Counted from the stretch's first letter, positions 49,126 to 57,640 are shown. The stretch: 64,000 bases of DNA from an uncultured Collinsella sp. (GCA_959023295.1 CAUFBM010000009.1:30494-94493), one strand, 5' to 3'. Translations and numbers: made by a program. The notes: generated by a model not told the origin, from the sequence alone.

Positions 49126-49986
49126 ATGGTTATCGACATGTTGGTCCATCCTATGCTCTATGGCGAGATCTGTACGCCGGGTGATGAGCCTGATGGATTC
49201 GGTTTTTGGTCACGAGAATTTGGTATGGGGCATATGGGCCCCATGGATTGGGATGAGCTTCAAGTCGAGATGGACGTCTGCGACGTGCGGAAGAGCGTGC
49301 TCATGCCGCTCGATGTAACCACGGCATGCGGAGGACACTTTGGCACCAATGACCAGATTGCCATGCTGGTTGCCGCGCACCCCGATCGTCTGTGGGGATT
49401 TGCGAGCGTAGATCCGCAGGTGAGCGGTGCCGCAGACGAATTGGAGCGCGCCTTTACCGAGTTGGGGGCAAAGGGGCTTTGCCTGCATCCGGCAAAGCAG
49501 GGTTTTGCCCCCGATGATGCTGTGGCCGAGCCGCTTTACGAGCTGTGCGAGCGCTATAACAAGCCGGTGGTTTTCCATGCCGGTATGTCTTGGGAGCCGG
49601 GCGCAGAGCTCTCGCGCAGTAACCCGCTTGCATTTGAGCACACAATCGCAACGCATCCAAATGTGCGCTTTAGTTTGACCCACTTTGGCTGGCCCTGGGT
49701 GCGCGAGACCGTGGCGATGCTGCTCAAGTATCCCAACTGCTACACGGACACCTCTATCACTTACATCGATTCGCCCGAGGAGATGATGCAGCGCCTTTTC
49801 ACGGTCGATATGGGGCCGCTGTGGTATGAGCGCGCGCTATCGCATCAAGTGATGTTCGCCAGCAATACGCCGCGTTTCCGTGCATTCAAACTCAAGCGGG
49901 CGCTCGATACCGTGCTCATGCGCGATGATGCGCGAGAAAGGCTCTACTGGGGTAATGCCCTGCGTTTTCTTGAAGGGGATGAGTAA
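49126..49986 (+). CDS. Amidohydrolase_2-type TIM-barrel protein
   Basis: The 286-aa protein resembles amidohydrolase_2 (ACMSD/ring-hydrolase-like) enzymes: VIDMLVHPMLYG at the start, WGFASVDPQ, GAKGLCLHPAKQGFAPDD, KPVVFHAGMSWEPG (metal His), VRFSLTHFGWPWV (His) and VMFASNTPRFR in place of the usual G-S/T-D-x-P. The first H-x-H is replaced by L-V-H and the catalytic Asp by Asn, so it may be a decarboxylase, lactonase or non-catalytic relative. AAAGGAG lies 7 bases before ATG 49126. Confidence 0.75.
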   Translation: MVIDMLVHPMLYGEICTPGDEPDGFGFWSREFGMGHMGPMDWDELQVEMDVCDVRKSVLMPLDVTTACGGHFGTNDQIAMLVAAHPDRLWGFASVDPQVSGAADELERAFTELGAKGLCLHPAKQGFAPDDAVAEPLYELCERYNKPVVFHAGMSWEPGAELSRSNPLAFEHTIATHPNVRFSLTHFGWPWVRETVAMLLKYPNCYTDTSITYIDSPEEMMQRLFTVDMGPLWYERALSHQVMFASNTPRFRAFKLKRALDTVLMRDDARERLYWGNALRFLEGDE

Positions 49987-49988
49987 AC

Positions 49989-50417
49989 ATGGTGACGCTC
50001 GAGACATTGAGCTATCTATCGACTGCTCCGGACCAGTTCATCGATATTACCGAAGATGTGCACGCTGCCATCGAACGCAGCTCGGTGACCAATGGCTTGG
50101 CAGCGATTATTTTGTCGCATACGACCTGTGGAATCGTGGTAAACGAGGGACTGCCCTGCGTGGAGACGGATCTTATGGAGACGCTTGATCGCATCGCCCC
50201 ACTCGATGCCCCCTATGCGCATGCACACTTCCTGCCGAGCTATGGAGCCACCGGTAACAACTCCTGTGGGCATATCAAGAGCATGATTTGTGGAAACAGT
50301 TGCTTCTTTCCCGTCCAAGATGGCCACATCGTGTGCGGAGGTGCCCAGAACATCTATCTTGCGGAGTTTGACGGTCCGCAGAAGCGAAAAGTGTACGTCG
50401 AGGTGCTGGGGGAGTAA
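49989..50417 (+). CDS. yjbQ: YjbQ family (UPF0047) protein
   Basis: The 142-aa protein has the UPF0047 pattern FIDITEDVHAAIERS, IILSHTTCGIVVNEG, a Cys/His middle (HAHFLPSYGATGNNSCGHIKSMICG) and QNIYLAEFDGPQKRKVYVEVLGE. E. coli YjbQ has weak thiamin-phosphate-synthase activity; the true role of the family is unsettled. It begins 2 bases after the hydrolase gene, so it belongs to the operon, which is unusual for this gene. Confidence 0.85.
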   Translation: MVTLETLSYLSTAPDQFIDITEDVHAAIERSSVTNGLAAIILSHTTCGIVVNEGLPCVETDLMETLDRIAPLDAPYAHAHFLPSYGATGNNSCGHIKSMICGNSCFFPVQDGHIVCGGAQNIYLAEFDGPQKRKVYVEVLGE

Positions 50418-50450
50418 CGTCCCTGCAATGACCCTAAGAAGGAGCACGTT

Positions 50451-51260
50451 ATGTCGTTTCTAACCTCGATGTTCAAGACCGAAAAGCCGGTTATTGGAAT
50501 GCTGCACCTGCGTCCTCTGCCGGGCGATCCACTGTATTACCCGGGCGGAAGCGTGTCGCAGGTCGTGGAAGCCGCCAAGCGCGATCTCGAGGCGTTGCAG
50601 CAGGGCGGTGTCGATGGCATTTTGATTACCAATGAGCTCTCGATGCCCTATGAGCAGCATGTTTCTCCCTCAACCCTTGCATCGATGGGCTATGTAATCG
50701 GGGCTCTATCCCATGATTTGTCGACTCCTTGGGGAGCTGAAGCTATTTACGATGGTGATGCCACAATCGAGCTGTGCGCTGCCGTCGACGCGCAGTTCAC
50801 GCGTTGCAATTTTTGCGGTGCCTGGGCCGGTGATCTCGGGCTGATTAACCGAGATTTCGCTCACACCATGCGTCGCAAGGCGGCGCTGCGCCTGGACGAC
50901 CTCAAGCTTTTTCACTTCATCACGAGCGAGGGGGAGGTTTATCTCAACGACCGCACGACTGCGGACATTGCCGATTCACTTCTCTTTAATTGCCTACCGG
51001 ATGCGATGGTCATCGGCGGTTCGGCTGCCGGTCGTGGCGCTTCGGGCGAGCTTGCCGATGAGGTCCGTGAGCGTGTTGGCGAAGTGCCCGTGGTATGTGG
51101 CACCGGTTGTCGCGAAAATACCGTGGCTGACGTATTTGCTCACTACGATGGCGCGTTTGTCGGCACCTGCTTAAAGCGCGACGGAAAGCTGGATGCCCCG
51201 GTTGATGTTGAGCGGGTAGCTCGTTTTATGGCTGCCGCTCGTACGGCGCGAGGGGAGTAG
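50451..51260 (+). CDS. BtpA/SgcQ family TIM-barrel protein
   Basis: The 269-aa protein fits the BtpA family: KPVIGMLHLRPLPGDPLYYPGG, DLEALQQGGVDGILITNE, RCNFCGAWAGDLGLINRDF, MVIGGSAAGRGASG and VPVVCGTGCRENTVADVFAHYDGAFVGTCLKRDG. In E. coli the homologue SgcQ sits in a sugar-catabolic operon with no proven reaction. AAGGAG precedes ATG 50451. Here it is followed by an FGGY kinase, so it may act on a sugar derivative before or after phosphorylation. Confidence 0.85.
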   Translation: MSFLTSMFKTEKPVIGMLHLRPLPGDPLYYPGGSVSQVVEAAKRDLEALQQGGVDGILITNELSMPYEQHVSPSTLASMGYVIGALSHDLSTPWGAEAIYDGDATIELCAAVDAQFTRCNFCGAWAGDLGLINRDFAHTMRRKAALRLDDLKLFHFITSEGEVYLNDRTTADIADSLLFNCLPDAMVIGGSAAGRGASGELADEVRERVGEVPVVCGTGCRENTVADVFAHYDGAFVGTCLKRDGKLDAPVDVERVARFMAAARTARGE

Positions 51261-51266
51261 GCACCT

Positions 51267-52784
51267 ATGGCGCTCTATCTGGGTATTGATATTGGGACAA
51301 GCGCCTCTAAAGGCGTTTTAATCGATGATCGATGCAACATCGTTTGCCAAGCCTCTTGTGGACATGAGACGGACAACCCGTGTGACGGATGGTACCAGCA
51401 TGATGCCGAGGCCGTTTGGTGGGGCGATTATTGCCGCTTGTCGCGCGAGCTGGTGGCGCGATCGGGGGTTAACGCGGCACAGATCGGATGCGTGGGCCTT
51501 TCCGCATTGGGCTGCGACTGTGTGCCGGTCGATACCGAGTGCAACGCGCTGGCGCCCGCGATTTTGTATGGAGTCGATGCACGTTCGAAACCGCAGATTG
51601 ACGAGCTTCTTTCCGAATATGGGTCAGATCGCGCACGCGAGCTTTTCGGGCACGATCCCTGTTCGTCAGATATTGCTCCCAAGATCTTGTGGTTTAAGGA
51701 GAATATGCCCGAGGTGCACGAACGTGCCGCGAAGTTCCTGACGGCGTCATCGTTTCTGTGCGCAAAGTTGACGGGGCGTTTTACGGTGGACCGTTATTTG
51801 GCGGAGGATTTTCTTCCCCTATACGACCGCTTCACTTGGAAGGTTGATGCTCGGGAATGTGCTCGTTTCTGCCGGCCTGACCAGATGGCGGAGGTAATGT
51901 CGGCTACCGATATTGCCGGGGTGATTACTCAGCGTGCGGCTGAGGCGACGGGGCTCGCGGCAGGGACACCTGTCTTAGTGGGAACGGGCGACTCTGGTGC
52001 CGAGGCCATTTCGACGGGTGTATTTCGTCCCGGCGATATGATGGTTCAGTTGGGGAGTACGGCGTATTTCATCTATCTAGCTGATCATATGGTCGATGAT
52101 GCCCGCCTGTGGCCAGGGACGTTTATCATTCCCGGAACTTACGGGATCTGCGCGGGGACCAATACGGCGGGTGCGCTCACATCGTGGCTGCGCCAAGAGC
52201 TGTATCGCGACGCCGTGGAGGCCGAGGGCCACGGTGGCCCCGATGCATATTCGGTTATGGCGCATGATGCCGCCGGTGTGGCGCCGGGTGCCGATGGGCT
52301 CCTGTGTCTGCCGTACTTTGCGGGGGAGCGCACTCCGCTCAACGATCCCGAGGCGCGTGGCGTCTTCTTTGGCCTGACCGGAAGGCATACGCGAGCCCAT
52401 ATGGTTCGTGCCGCCTTGGAAGGCGTCGCGTATACCGTTGCATCCCATGTCGACATTATCGAGCGAGAACATGGACTGCCAATTGGGCGCATTATGCTTG
52501 TCGGAGGTGGAACCAAGAATCCAGTTTGGATGCAGGCTATCGCCGACGTATGTGGGCGCGAGGTCTCGGTTGCCAAGGTTACGGTGGGCGCATGCTTCGG
52601 TGATGCCATCATGGCAGCTCTCGCAGGTGGCGCCTATGCATCATGGGATGAGCTCGCCCAAGTCCTTGGCGTTGCGCAAACAATCGTGCCTGATATGACT
52701 GCCCACGAGTTATATGCGTCGCGCCGTCATATCTTTGACGAATTGTATGCACGCAACCGTGATCTCATGCACGAATTGGTGTAA
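51267..52784 (+). CDS. FGGY-family carbohydrate kinase (xylulokinase-like)
   Basis: The 505-aa protein shows YLGIDIGTSASKGVLID (phosphate-1), LSALGCDCVPVD, PAILYGVDARS, VLVGTGDSGAEAISTG (phosphate-2), LPYFAGERTPLNDPEARGVFFGLTGRHTRAHMVRAALEGVAY (FGGY signature 2) and MLVGGGTKNPVWMQAIADVCGR. These match the xylulokinase/ribulokinase group. It is the last gene of the operon and may phosphorylate a keto-pentose or a sugar released by the upstream enzymes. Confidence 0.9.
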   Translation: MALYLGIDIGTSASKGVLIDDRCNIVCQASCGHETDNPCDGWYQHDAEAVWWGDYCRLSRELVARSGVNAAQIGCVGLSALGCDCVPVDTECNALAPAILYGVDARSKPQIDELLSEYGSDRARELFGHDPCSSDIAPKILWFKENMPEVHERAAKFLTASSFLCAKLTGRFTVDRYLAEDFLPLYDRFTWKVDARECARFCRPDQMAEVMSATDIAGVITQRAAEATGLAAGTPVLVGTGDSGAEAISTGVFRPGDMMVQLGSTAYFIYLADHMVDDARLWPGTFIIPGTYGICAGTNTAGALTSWLRQELYRDAVEAEGHGGPDAYSVMAHDAAGVAPGADGLLCLPYFAGERTPLNDPEARGVFFGLTGRHTRAHMVRAALEGVAYTVASHVDIIEREHGLPIGRIMLVGGGTKNPVWMQAIADVCGREVSVAKVTVGACFGDAIMAALAGGAYASWDELAQVLGVAQTIVPDMTAHELYASRRHIFDELYARNRDLMHELV

Positions 52785-52865
52785 TGCTGCCGAATTGTAC
52801 TGTCTTCCAAAATAGGGACTGCGTTGTGCGATTTGCATGCCCCTTGGCATTTTTGCCCACAGGAG

Positions 52866-53648
52866 TTAGCGAAGGTCAAAAACAGAGTGCGCATTTGCTA
52901 AAACTGCCGACTCGATGCGCTTTGCGTCACAGTTTTTGAGTGAGGCGATGCGCATCGAGGTCCTTGCGAGCGATCTGATGAGCGACTGCGCGCTTGTTTC
53001 TGTGTTTGGTTCGGCTGGCGCATCGGTCTCGAGCAGTAGACGGTCGAGTGGAATCTGCCGGGCATATTCGCGACCGCGCTTGGTGGCGAGCATACGCTCG
53101 TTCACGGAAAAATAGCAGTTTGCGTTTCGCGCGCGGGCGAGTTCGTTCGAAGTGCCGCTAAACCAGTGGAAGATGATAGCGGGGGAGTCGGGGTTTGGGA
53201 TGAGTAGTCCATGCGATTCGAGGACGTCCAGTACGGCTCCTGCCGAACGAACGGCGTGAATTGATATCACGCGCCCGGTAAGAGGATGCTGCACGAGTGC
53301 ATCGCAGAGCCGGTTAAGTGCCTGTATTTGTAGCGGCTCACTTCCAGCAAAGCGCGCGGAAAAGTCGAGCCCGACTTCGCCGATGTAGCGCTCTTGGGCA
53401 GCAACTTCGCAAAGCAGATTGACTTCGGCGGGACCGCAGCGGCCGTCGGCGAGCCACCAGGGATGGAGGCCGATGCCCTTGATGACGGTAGGAAGGCGAC
53501 GGGTTCGCCCGTGTGCGCTAGCGAAGTCGCGTGGATCGACGCCGCAATCAAATAGACCCAAGCCCAGCGCCGTTGCCTCATCGGCAACGGCGTCCGGGTG
53601 AGCCATTAAATCAAGATGGCAGTGTGCATCAAATAACCGGGGCTCCAT
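52866..53648 (-). CDS. TatD-family metal-dependent hydrolase
   Basis: The 260-aa protein has the TatD metal pattern: FDAHCHLDLMAHP, GIGLHPWW, GEVGLDFSARF, ISIHAVRSAGAVL, FHWFSGT and LLLETDAPAEP. TatD proteins are cytoplasmic nucleases or deoxyribonucleases. It is convergent with the operon end, and 14 bases separate it from tcdA, transcribed in the same direction upstream. Confidence 0.88.
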   Translation of the reverse strand: MEPRLFDAHCHLDLMAHPDAVADEATALGLGLFDCGVDPRDFASAHGRTRRLPTVIKGIGLHPWWLADGRCGPAEVNLLCEVAAQERYIGEVGLDFSARFAGSEPLQIQALNRLCDALVQHPLTGRVISIHAVRSAGAVLDVLESHGLLIPNPDSPAIIFHWFSGTSNELARARNANCYFSVNERMLATKRGREYARQIPLDRLLLETDAPAEPNTETSAQSLIRSLARTSMRIASLKNCDAKRIESAVLANAHSVFDLR

Positions 53649-53662
53649 CTCGGCGCGCTCCG

Positions 53663-54460
53663 CTAGTCTAGGCGCTGGCCATCGGCACGCACGTGCTCGG
53701 TGCCGCGGCCACTGATCTGGCGGATAACCTCGCCGGCGATCATCTGGCCCATGATGGGCGGCATAAAGCTGGCGGTTCCGAGCTCGGTACGCTCGTGGAT
53801 GTTGGAAGGGTCGCGGGGCTGTGTCTTAACCGATTCCTCGCAGCTAAACAGTACATGTAGGCTCTTGATTCCGCGCTTCTTACATTCTTTGCGCATAATG
53901 CGGCTCATGGGGTCACGTACCGTATCGAAGATGTCGGCAAAGCGGAGGCACTCGGGATGGAGCTTGTTGGCCCCGCCCATGGAGCTAACCAAACGAATGT
54001 CGTGGTCCTGAGCATATTTGGCAATGGTGAGCTTGGCCGAGATGGTGTCGATGGCGTCGACGACGTAGTCGAGCTTGCCGTCCGTCTGCTCCAAAACGCT
54101 CGCGAAGAACTCGTCGATGTTGTCGCTCAGCAGGTATTCGGTGCGTTTGATAACGGTGGCGGCGGGATTGATATCGCGGATCATGGCATCCATCACGTCC
54201 ACTTTGCGCTTGCCGACGGTGCTGTGAAAGGCGATGGCCTGGCGATTGATATTGCTGGGCGCGATGATGTCCTTGTCCAGAATGACGAAATGACCGATGC
54301 CGCCGCGGGCGAGTGCCTCGCAGCAGTTGGAGCCCACGCCTCCGCAGCCGAGCACCAGCACCGTGGCGTTGGCGAGTTTATTGAGCGCCTCGCGGCCCAT
54401 GATGATCTCGAGCTTGGTGTCGCGTGTCTCGACGGGAGCTGCAGCTGCGGTTTCGGTCAT
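53663..54460 (-). CDS. tcdA: tRNA threonylcarbamoyladenosine dehydratase (ThiF/E1-like)
   Basis: TcdA activates t6A37 of tRNA with ATP to make cyclic t6A. The 265-aa protein has the E1-like nucleotide loop VLVLGCGGVGSNCCEALARGGIG (about 33-55), DKDIIAPSNINRQAIA, YVVDAIDTISAKL and SMGGANKLHPECLRFADIFDTVRDPMSR, characteristic of the CsdL/TcdA branch. It leads a small minus-strand unit with tatD. Confidence 0.9.
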   Translation of the reverse strand: MTETAAAAPVETRDTKLEIIMGREALNKLANATVLVLGCGGVGSNCCEALARGGIGHFVILDKDIIAPSNINRQAIAFHSTVGKRKVDVMDAMIRDINPAATVIKRTEYLLSDNIDEFFASVLEQTDGKLDYVVDAIDTISAKLTIAKYAQDHDIRLVSSMGGANKLHPECLRFADIFDTVRDPMSRIMRKECKKRGIKSLHVLFSCEESVKTQPRDPSNIHERTELGTASFMPPIMGQMIAGEVIRQISGRGTEHVRADGQRLD

Positions 54461-54547
54461 AGATATCCTCCGATGGGGAAGCGGATCGAGTTTTGGCTAG
54501 TGTCATTATAGGGACTATCACGATTCCATTTGAGCCCTAGGGGCTTG

Positions 54548-54576
54548 TTGAAATGAGATCGGGATTGGCATAAGAT
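54548..54576 (+). promoter_or_regulatory. Promoter of a candidate small RNA
   Basis: -35 TTGAAA (54548-54553), 17-bp spacer, -10 TAAGAT (54571-54576), one of the best-formed promoters in the window, with no ORF directly after it. Confidence 0.6.
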
Positions 54577-54582
54577 GAAGCA

Positions 54583-54677
54583 GATGGCACCCGTTGCCGC
54601 GGGTTGGCCAACTCCCAAACACGTTTGTAGCGTGAGAAGTGGCCGTCCTCGCATTACGCGGGGGCGGCTATTTTTTT
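54583..54677 (+). ncRNA. Candidate small RNA (about 95 nt) ending in an intrinsic terminator
   Basis: From a predicted start near 54583 the transcript can form ACCCG-TTGC-CGGGT, a second stem GGCCA/TGGCC enclosing CAAAC-AC-GTTTG, and an 11-bp terminator GCCGTCCTCGC / GCGGGGGCGGC (54642-54668) with seven T residues. No ribosome-binding site or ORF was seen. It does not match SRP RNA, 6S RNA or tmRNA by eye. It may be a free sRNA, or a terminated leader of the sdpR-sdpI genes 80 bases downstream. Confidence 0.45.
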
Positions 54678-54687
54678 GAGTATAAGA

Positions 54688-54725
54688 TTAGACAGTTAGA
54701 CAAACATCTAAATAACGAGTATAGT
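54688..54725 (+). promoter_or_regulatory. Promoter and operator of sdpR-sdpI
   Basis: -35 TTAGAC (54696-54701), 18-bp spacer, -10 TATAGT (54720-54725). The dyad TTAGA-CAAACA-TCTAA (54696-54711) covers the -35 box, with a further direct TTAGACAG copy upstream, as expected for autorepression by an ArsR-type protein. Confidence 0.65.
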
Positions 54726-54759
54726 GTGCGCGTCGTGAGAGATAGTGGGAGGAGGTTCT

Positions 54760-55038
54760 ATGCCGGGAGAGGGTTTTAAAGCGCTGGCCGACCCTACGCG
54801 GCGGCGCATTTTGGAGCTACTGCGCGAGGGCAACTGCACGGCGGGGGAGCTTGCTGCACATTTCGACATGAGCAAACCGTCGCTCAGCCATCATTTGGCG
54901 ACGCTCAAAAACGCCGGGTTGGTGACCGATGAACGTCACGGCCAAAATATCGTTTACAGCTTAAACACCACCGTCATGCAGGACTTGATCGGCTGGTTTA
55001 TGAGCTTTACAAACACTGAAGGTGATAAGGATGAATAA
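54760..55038 (+). CDS. sdpR: ArsR-family regulator, SdpR-like
   Basis: The 92-aa winged-helix protein has FKALADPTRRRILELLREG, TAGELAAHFDMSKPSLSHHLATLKNAGLV and ERHGQNIVYSLNTTVMQDLIGWF, matching SdpR-type autorepressors; the ArsR metal-binding cysteines are absent. GGGAGGAGG precedes ATG 54760. It overlaps the SdpI gene by 8 bases. In Bacillus SdpR is sequestered at the membrane by SdpI, relieving repression. Confidence 0.85.
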   Translation: MPGEGFKALADPTRRRILELLREGNCTAGELAAHFDMSKPSLSHHLATLKNAGLVTDERHGQNIVYSLNTTVMQDLIGWFMSFTNTEGDKDE

Positions 55039-55735
55039 CGAAAACAAGGGCATTCACGCCACGGGGGTATCGCCACGCGTGTGGGCCGCGCTTGTTGTGC
55101 TGTGCGTCGCCAATGTCGCGGCGCACCTTATAGCGATGCCGAGCCTGCCCGCTCAGATTCCCACGCACTGGGGCGCGAACGGCGCCGTCGACGGTTGGGG
55201 CCCCAGCTGGATGGCCTCCGCGCTCGGCGTACTGCCTCTAACACTTCTCGCGATGTTCTACGTCGTGCCACGAATTGACCCCAAGGGCGAGGCGTATCGG
55301 ACCTCGGGCAAGTTCTATCAGGGCTTCGTAATCGCCTTTACCCTGTTCATGTGCGCCATGAGCTGGCTGGGAGAGCTTACGGTGTGGGGCGTTGTACCCG
55401 CGGTCGGAACGGTCAACTTGCTGGTATCAGGCACCATCGGCTTACTCTTTATTGGTATGGGCAACTACTTACCGCGCGTAAAGCAGAACTACACCCTGGG
55501 CATCAAAACACCCTGGGCGCTTGCCGATCCCGAGAACTGGCGCCGTACGCAGCGTTTTGGCGGTGCCTGCTTTATGGTGCTGGGTATTGGCCTGATTGTG
55601 ATGGGCGTGGCGGGTAGCGTGCTTTCGAGTGAAGTCGTCGCCGCGGTGATTGCGGTGCTGGCGTTTGGTTCAGCTGGCGCTGCCTACGTCTATTCGTATC
55701 TGCTGTGGCGCAAATCGCAGCGAGCCGTTCGCTAA
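55031..55735 (+). CDS. sdpI: SdpI-family membrane protein (DUF1648 plus SdpI domain)
   Basis: The 234-aa protein has about six helices. The first carries DUF1648 (LPAQIPTHWGANGAVDGWGP) and the end the SdpI domain (GNYLPRVKQNYTLGIKTPWALADPENWRRTQRFGGACFM). SdpI of Bacillus gives immunity to the SdpC toxin and senses it. No SdpC-like toxin gene is present here, so it may defend against toxins made by others or serve a general envelope role. It is coupled to sdpR. Confidence 0.85.
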   Translation: MNNENKGIHATGVSPRVWAALVVLCVANVAAHLIAMPSLPAQIPTHWGANGAVDGWGPSWMASALGVLPLTLLAMFYVVPRIDPKGEAYRTSGKFYQGFVIAFTLFMCAMSWLGELTVWGVVPAVGTVNLLVSGTIGLLFIGMGNYLPRVKQNYTLGIKTPWALADPENWRRTQRFGGACFMVLGIGLIVMGVAGSVLSSEVVAAVIAVLAFGSAGAAYVYSYLLWRKSQRAVR

Positions 55736-55808
55736 GGTTGCGGAAAACTAGCGTACGCAGTTCATAGTGTGTTCCGGGGGACTTTTCCCAGGTAGTATTA
55801 GGGGGTGT

Positions 55809-55828
55809 GGGCAACCATGCCCCTTTTT
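55809..55828 (+). terminator. Terminator of sdpR-sdpI
   Basis: GGGCA-ACCA-TGCCC followed by CTTTTT. Confidence 0.7.
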
Positions 55829-55855
55829 CGTTAAATTTCAGAGCTGGTTACCTCA

Positions 55856-55877
55856 TTTCGTTTCCACTAAAACGAAA
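55856..55877 (+). promoter_or_regulatory. Leader hairpin before ettA
   Basis: TTTCGTTT-CCACTA-AAACGAAA, an exact 8-bp stem about 45 bases before the ettA start codon; it could be a leader structure or an operator dyad. Confidence 0.4.
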
Positions 55878-55920
55878 ACAAGAATAGGGAAACAGCAGGT
55901 AGAAAGGATAAAACAGGCAA

Positions 55921-57600
55921 ATGGCGGAGTTTATCTACCAGATGTATCAGGCTCGTAAGGCCCATGGCGACAAGGTGATTCTTGACGACGTGACCCTGAG
56001 CTTCTACCCCGGTGCCAAGATCGGCGTCGTGGGCCCCAACGGTATGGGCAAGTCGACCCTGCTCAAGATCATGGCTGGCATCGAGGAGGTCTCCAACGGC
56101 GATGCCAGGCTCACCCCCGGCTACACCGTGGGCATCCTGCAGCAGGAGCCGCCGCTCGATGACGACAAGACCGTTATCGAGAACGTGCGCATGGCGTTTG
56201 GCGACATGATCGCCAAGGTCGATCGCTTCAATAAGATCGGCGAGGAGATGTGCGACCCGGACTGTGACATGGACGCCCTCATGGCCGAGATGGGCAAGCT
56301 CCAGGACGAGATCGACGCCGCCGACGGCTGGGATATCGATTCCAAGCTCGGCCAGGCCATGGACGCCCTGCAGCTGCCCGATTCCGACATGCCGGTTAAC
56401 GTGCTTTCCGGCGGCGAGCGCCGCCGCGTGGCCCTGTGCAAGCTGCTACTCGAGGCTCCCGACCTGCTGCTGCTCGACGAGCCCACGAACCACCTGGACG
56501 CTGAGTCGATCCTGTGGCTCGAGCACTTCCTGCATAACTATCAGGGCGCGGTGCTTGCCGTCACACACGATCGCTACTTCCTGGATAACGTTGCCGAGTG
56601 GATCTGCGAGGTCGACCGCGGTCACCTTTATCCCTACAAGGGCAACTACTCCACGTATCTGGAGACCAAGGCCGCCCGTATCGAGGCTCAGGGTAACCGC
56701 GATGCCAAGCTTGCCAAGCGCATGGAGGCCGAGCTCGAGTGGGTGCGCAGCTCGCCCAAGGCCCGTCAGGCCAAGAACAAGGCCCGTCTGGCTCGCTACG
56801 AGGAGATGGAGGCCGAGGCCCGCGCAAGCCAGAAGCTCGACTGGACCGACATCCGCATCCCTGTGGGCCCGCGTCTGGGCAGCAAGGTGCTCGAGGCCCA
56901 TCATCTGCACAAGGAGTTCGATGGCCGCGTGCTCATCGATGACCTTTCGTTCACCCTGCCGCGCAACGGCATCGTGGGCGTCATCGGTCCCAACGGCGTC
57001 GGTAAGACCACGCTGTTCAAGACGATTGTGGGCTTGGAGCCGCTGACTTCGGGCGAGCTCGAGGTGGGCGAGACCGTCAAGATTTCTTACGTCGATCAGA
57101 ACCGTTCCGGCATCGACCCCGACAAGAACCTGTGGGAGGTCGTTTCGGACGGCCTGGACCACATGATGGTCGGCGAGACCGAGGTCCCGAGCCGCGCTTA
57201 TGTGGCGAGCTTTGGCTTTAAGGGCCAGGACCAGCAGAAGCGCGCTGGCGTACTCTCCGGTGGCGAGCGCAACCGTCTGAACTTGGCGCTTACGCTCAAG
57301 CAGGGCGGCAATCTGCTGCTCCTCGACGAGCCCACGAACGACCTCGACGTCGAGACGCTGTCCTCGCTTGAGGCGGCGCTGCTCGAGTTCCCGGGCTGCT
57401 CGGTGGTCATTAGCCACGACCGTATGTTCCTGGACCGCGTCGCCACGCACATTCTGGCATGGGAGGGCACCGACGAGAATCCGGGCAACTGGTATTGGTT
57501 CGAGGGCAACTTTGAGGCCTACCAGGAGAACCGCATCGCCCGCCTGGGCGAGGACGCAGCCCAGCCGCATCGTATTCACCGCAAGCTCACGCGTGACTAG
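55921..57600 (+). CDS. ettA: ABC-F translation factor EttA
   Basis: EttA is a soluble ribosome-binding ATPase that gates the first steps of elongation by energy status. The 559-aa protein has two ABC domains (Walker A GPNGMGKST and GPNGVGKTT; signatures LSGGERRR and LSGGERNR; DEPTNHLD and DEPTNDLD) joined by a charged linker (ELEWVRSSPKARQAKNKARL) typical of EttA. The arm between Walker A and signature of domain 1 is the EttA-type insertion. AAAGGATA precedes ATG 55921. Confidence 0.94.
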   Translation: MAEFIYQMYQARKAHGDKVILDDVTLSFYPGAKIGVVGPNGMGKSTLLKIMAGIEEVSNGDARLTPGYTVGILQQEPPLDDDKTVIENVRMAFGDMIAKVDRFNKIGEEMCDPDCDMDALMAEMGKLQDEIDAADGWDIDSKLGQAMDALQLPDSDMPVNVLSGGERRRVALCKLLLEAPDLLLLDEPTNHLDAESILWLEHFLHNYQGAVLAVTHDRYFLDNVAEWICEVDRGHLYPYKGNYSTYLETKAARIEAQGNRDAKLAKRMEAELEWVRSSPKARQAKNKARLARYEEMEAEARASQKLDWTDIRIPVGPRLGSKVLEAHHLHKEFDGRVLIDDLSFTLPRNGIVGVIGPNGVGKTTLFKTIVGLEPLTSGELEVGETVKISYVDQNRSGIDPDKNLWEVVSDGLDHMMVGETEVPSRAYVASFGFKGQDQQKRAGVLSGGERNRLNLALTLKQGGNLLLLDEPTNDLDVETLSSLEAALLEFPGCSVVISHDRMFLDRVATHILAWEGTDENPGNWYWFEGNFEAYQENRIARLGEDAAQPHRIHRKLTRD

Positions 57601-57610
57601 TAGCAAGTAG

Positions 57611-57640
57611 AAAGGCCGCCAGCAAGGGCGGCCTTTCTTG
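57611..57640 (+). terminator. Terminator of ettA
   Basis: AAAGGCCGCC-AGCAAG-GGCGGCCTTT stem, then CTTG. Confidence 0.85.

Noticed and set aside
54583..54677. SRP (4.5S) RNA
   Set aside because: The conserved GGAAGCAGC-type apical loop and GGUCAGGUCCGG segment are missing.
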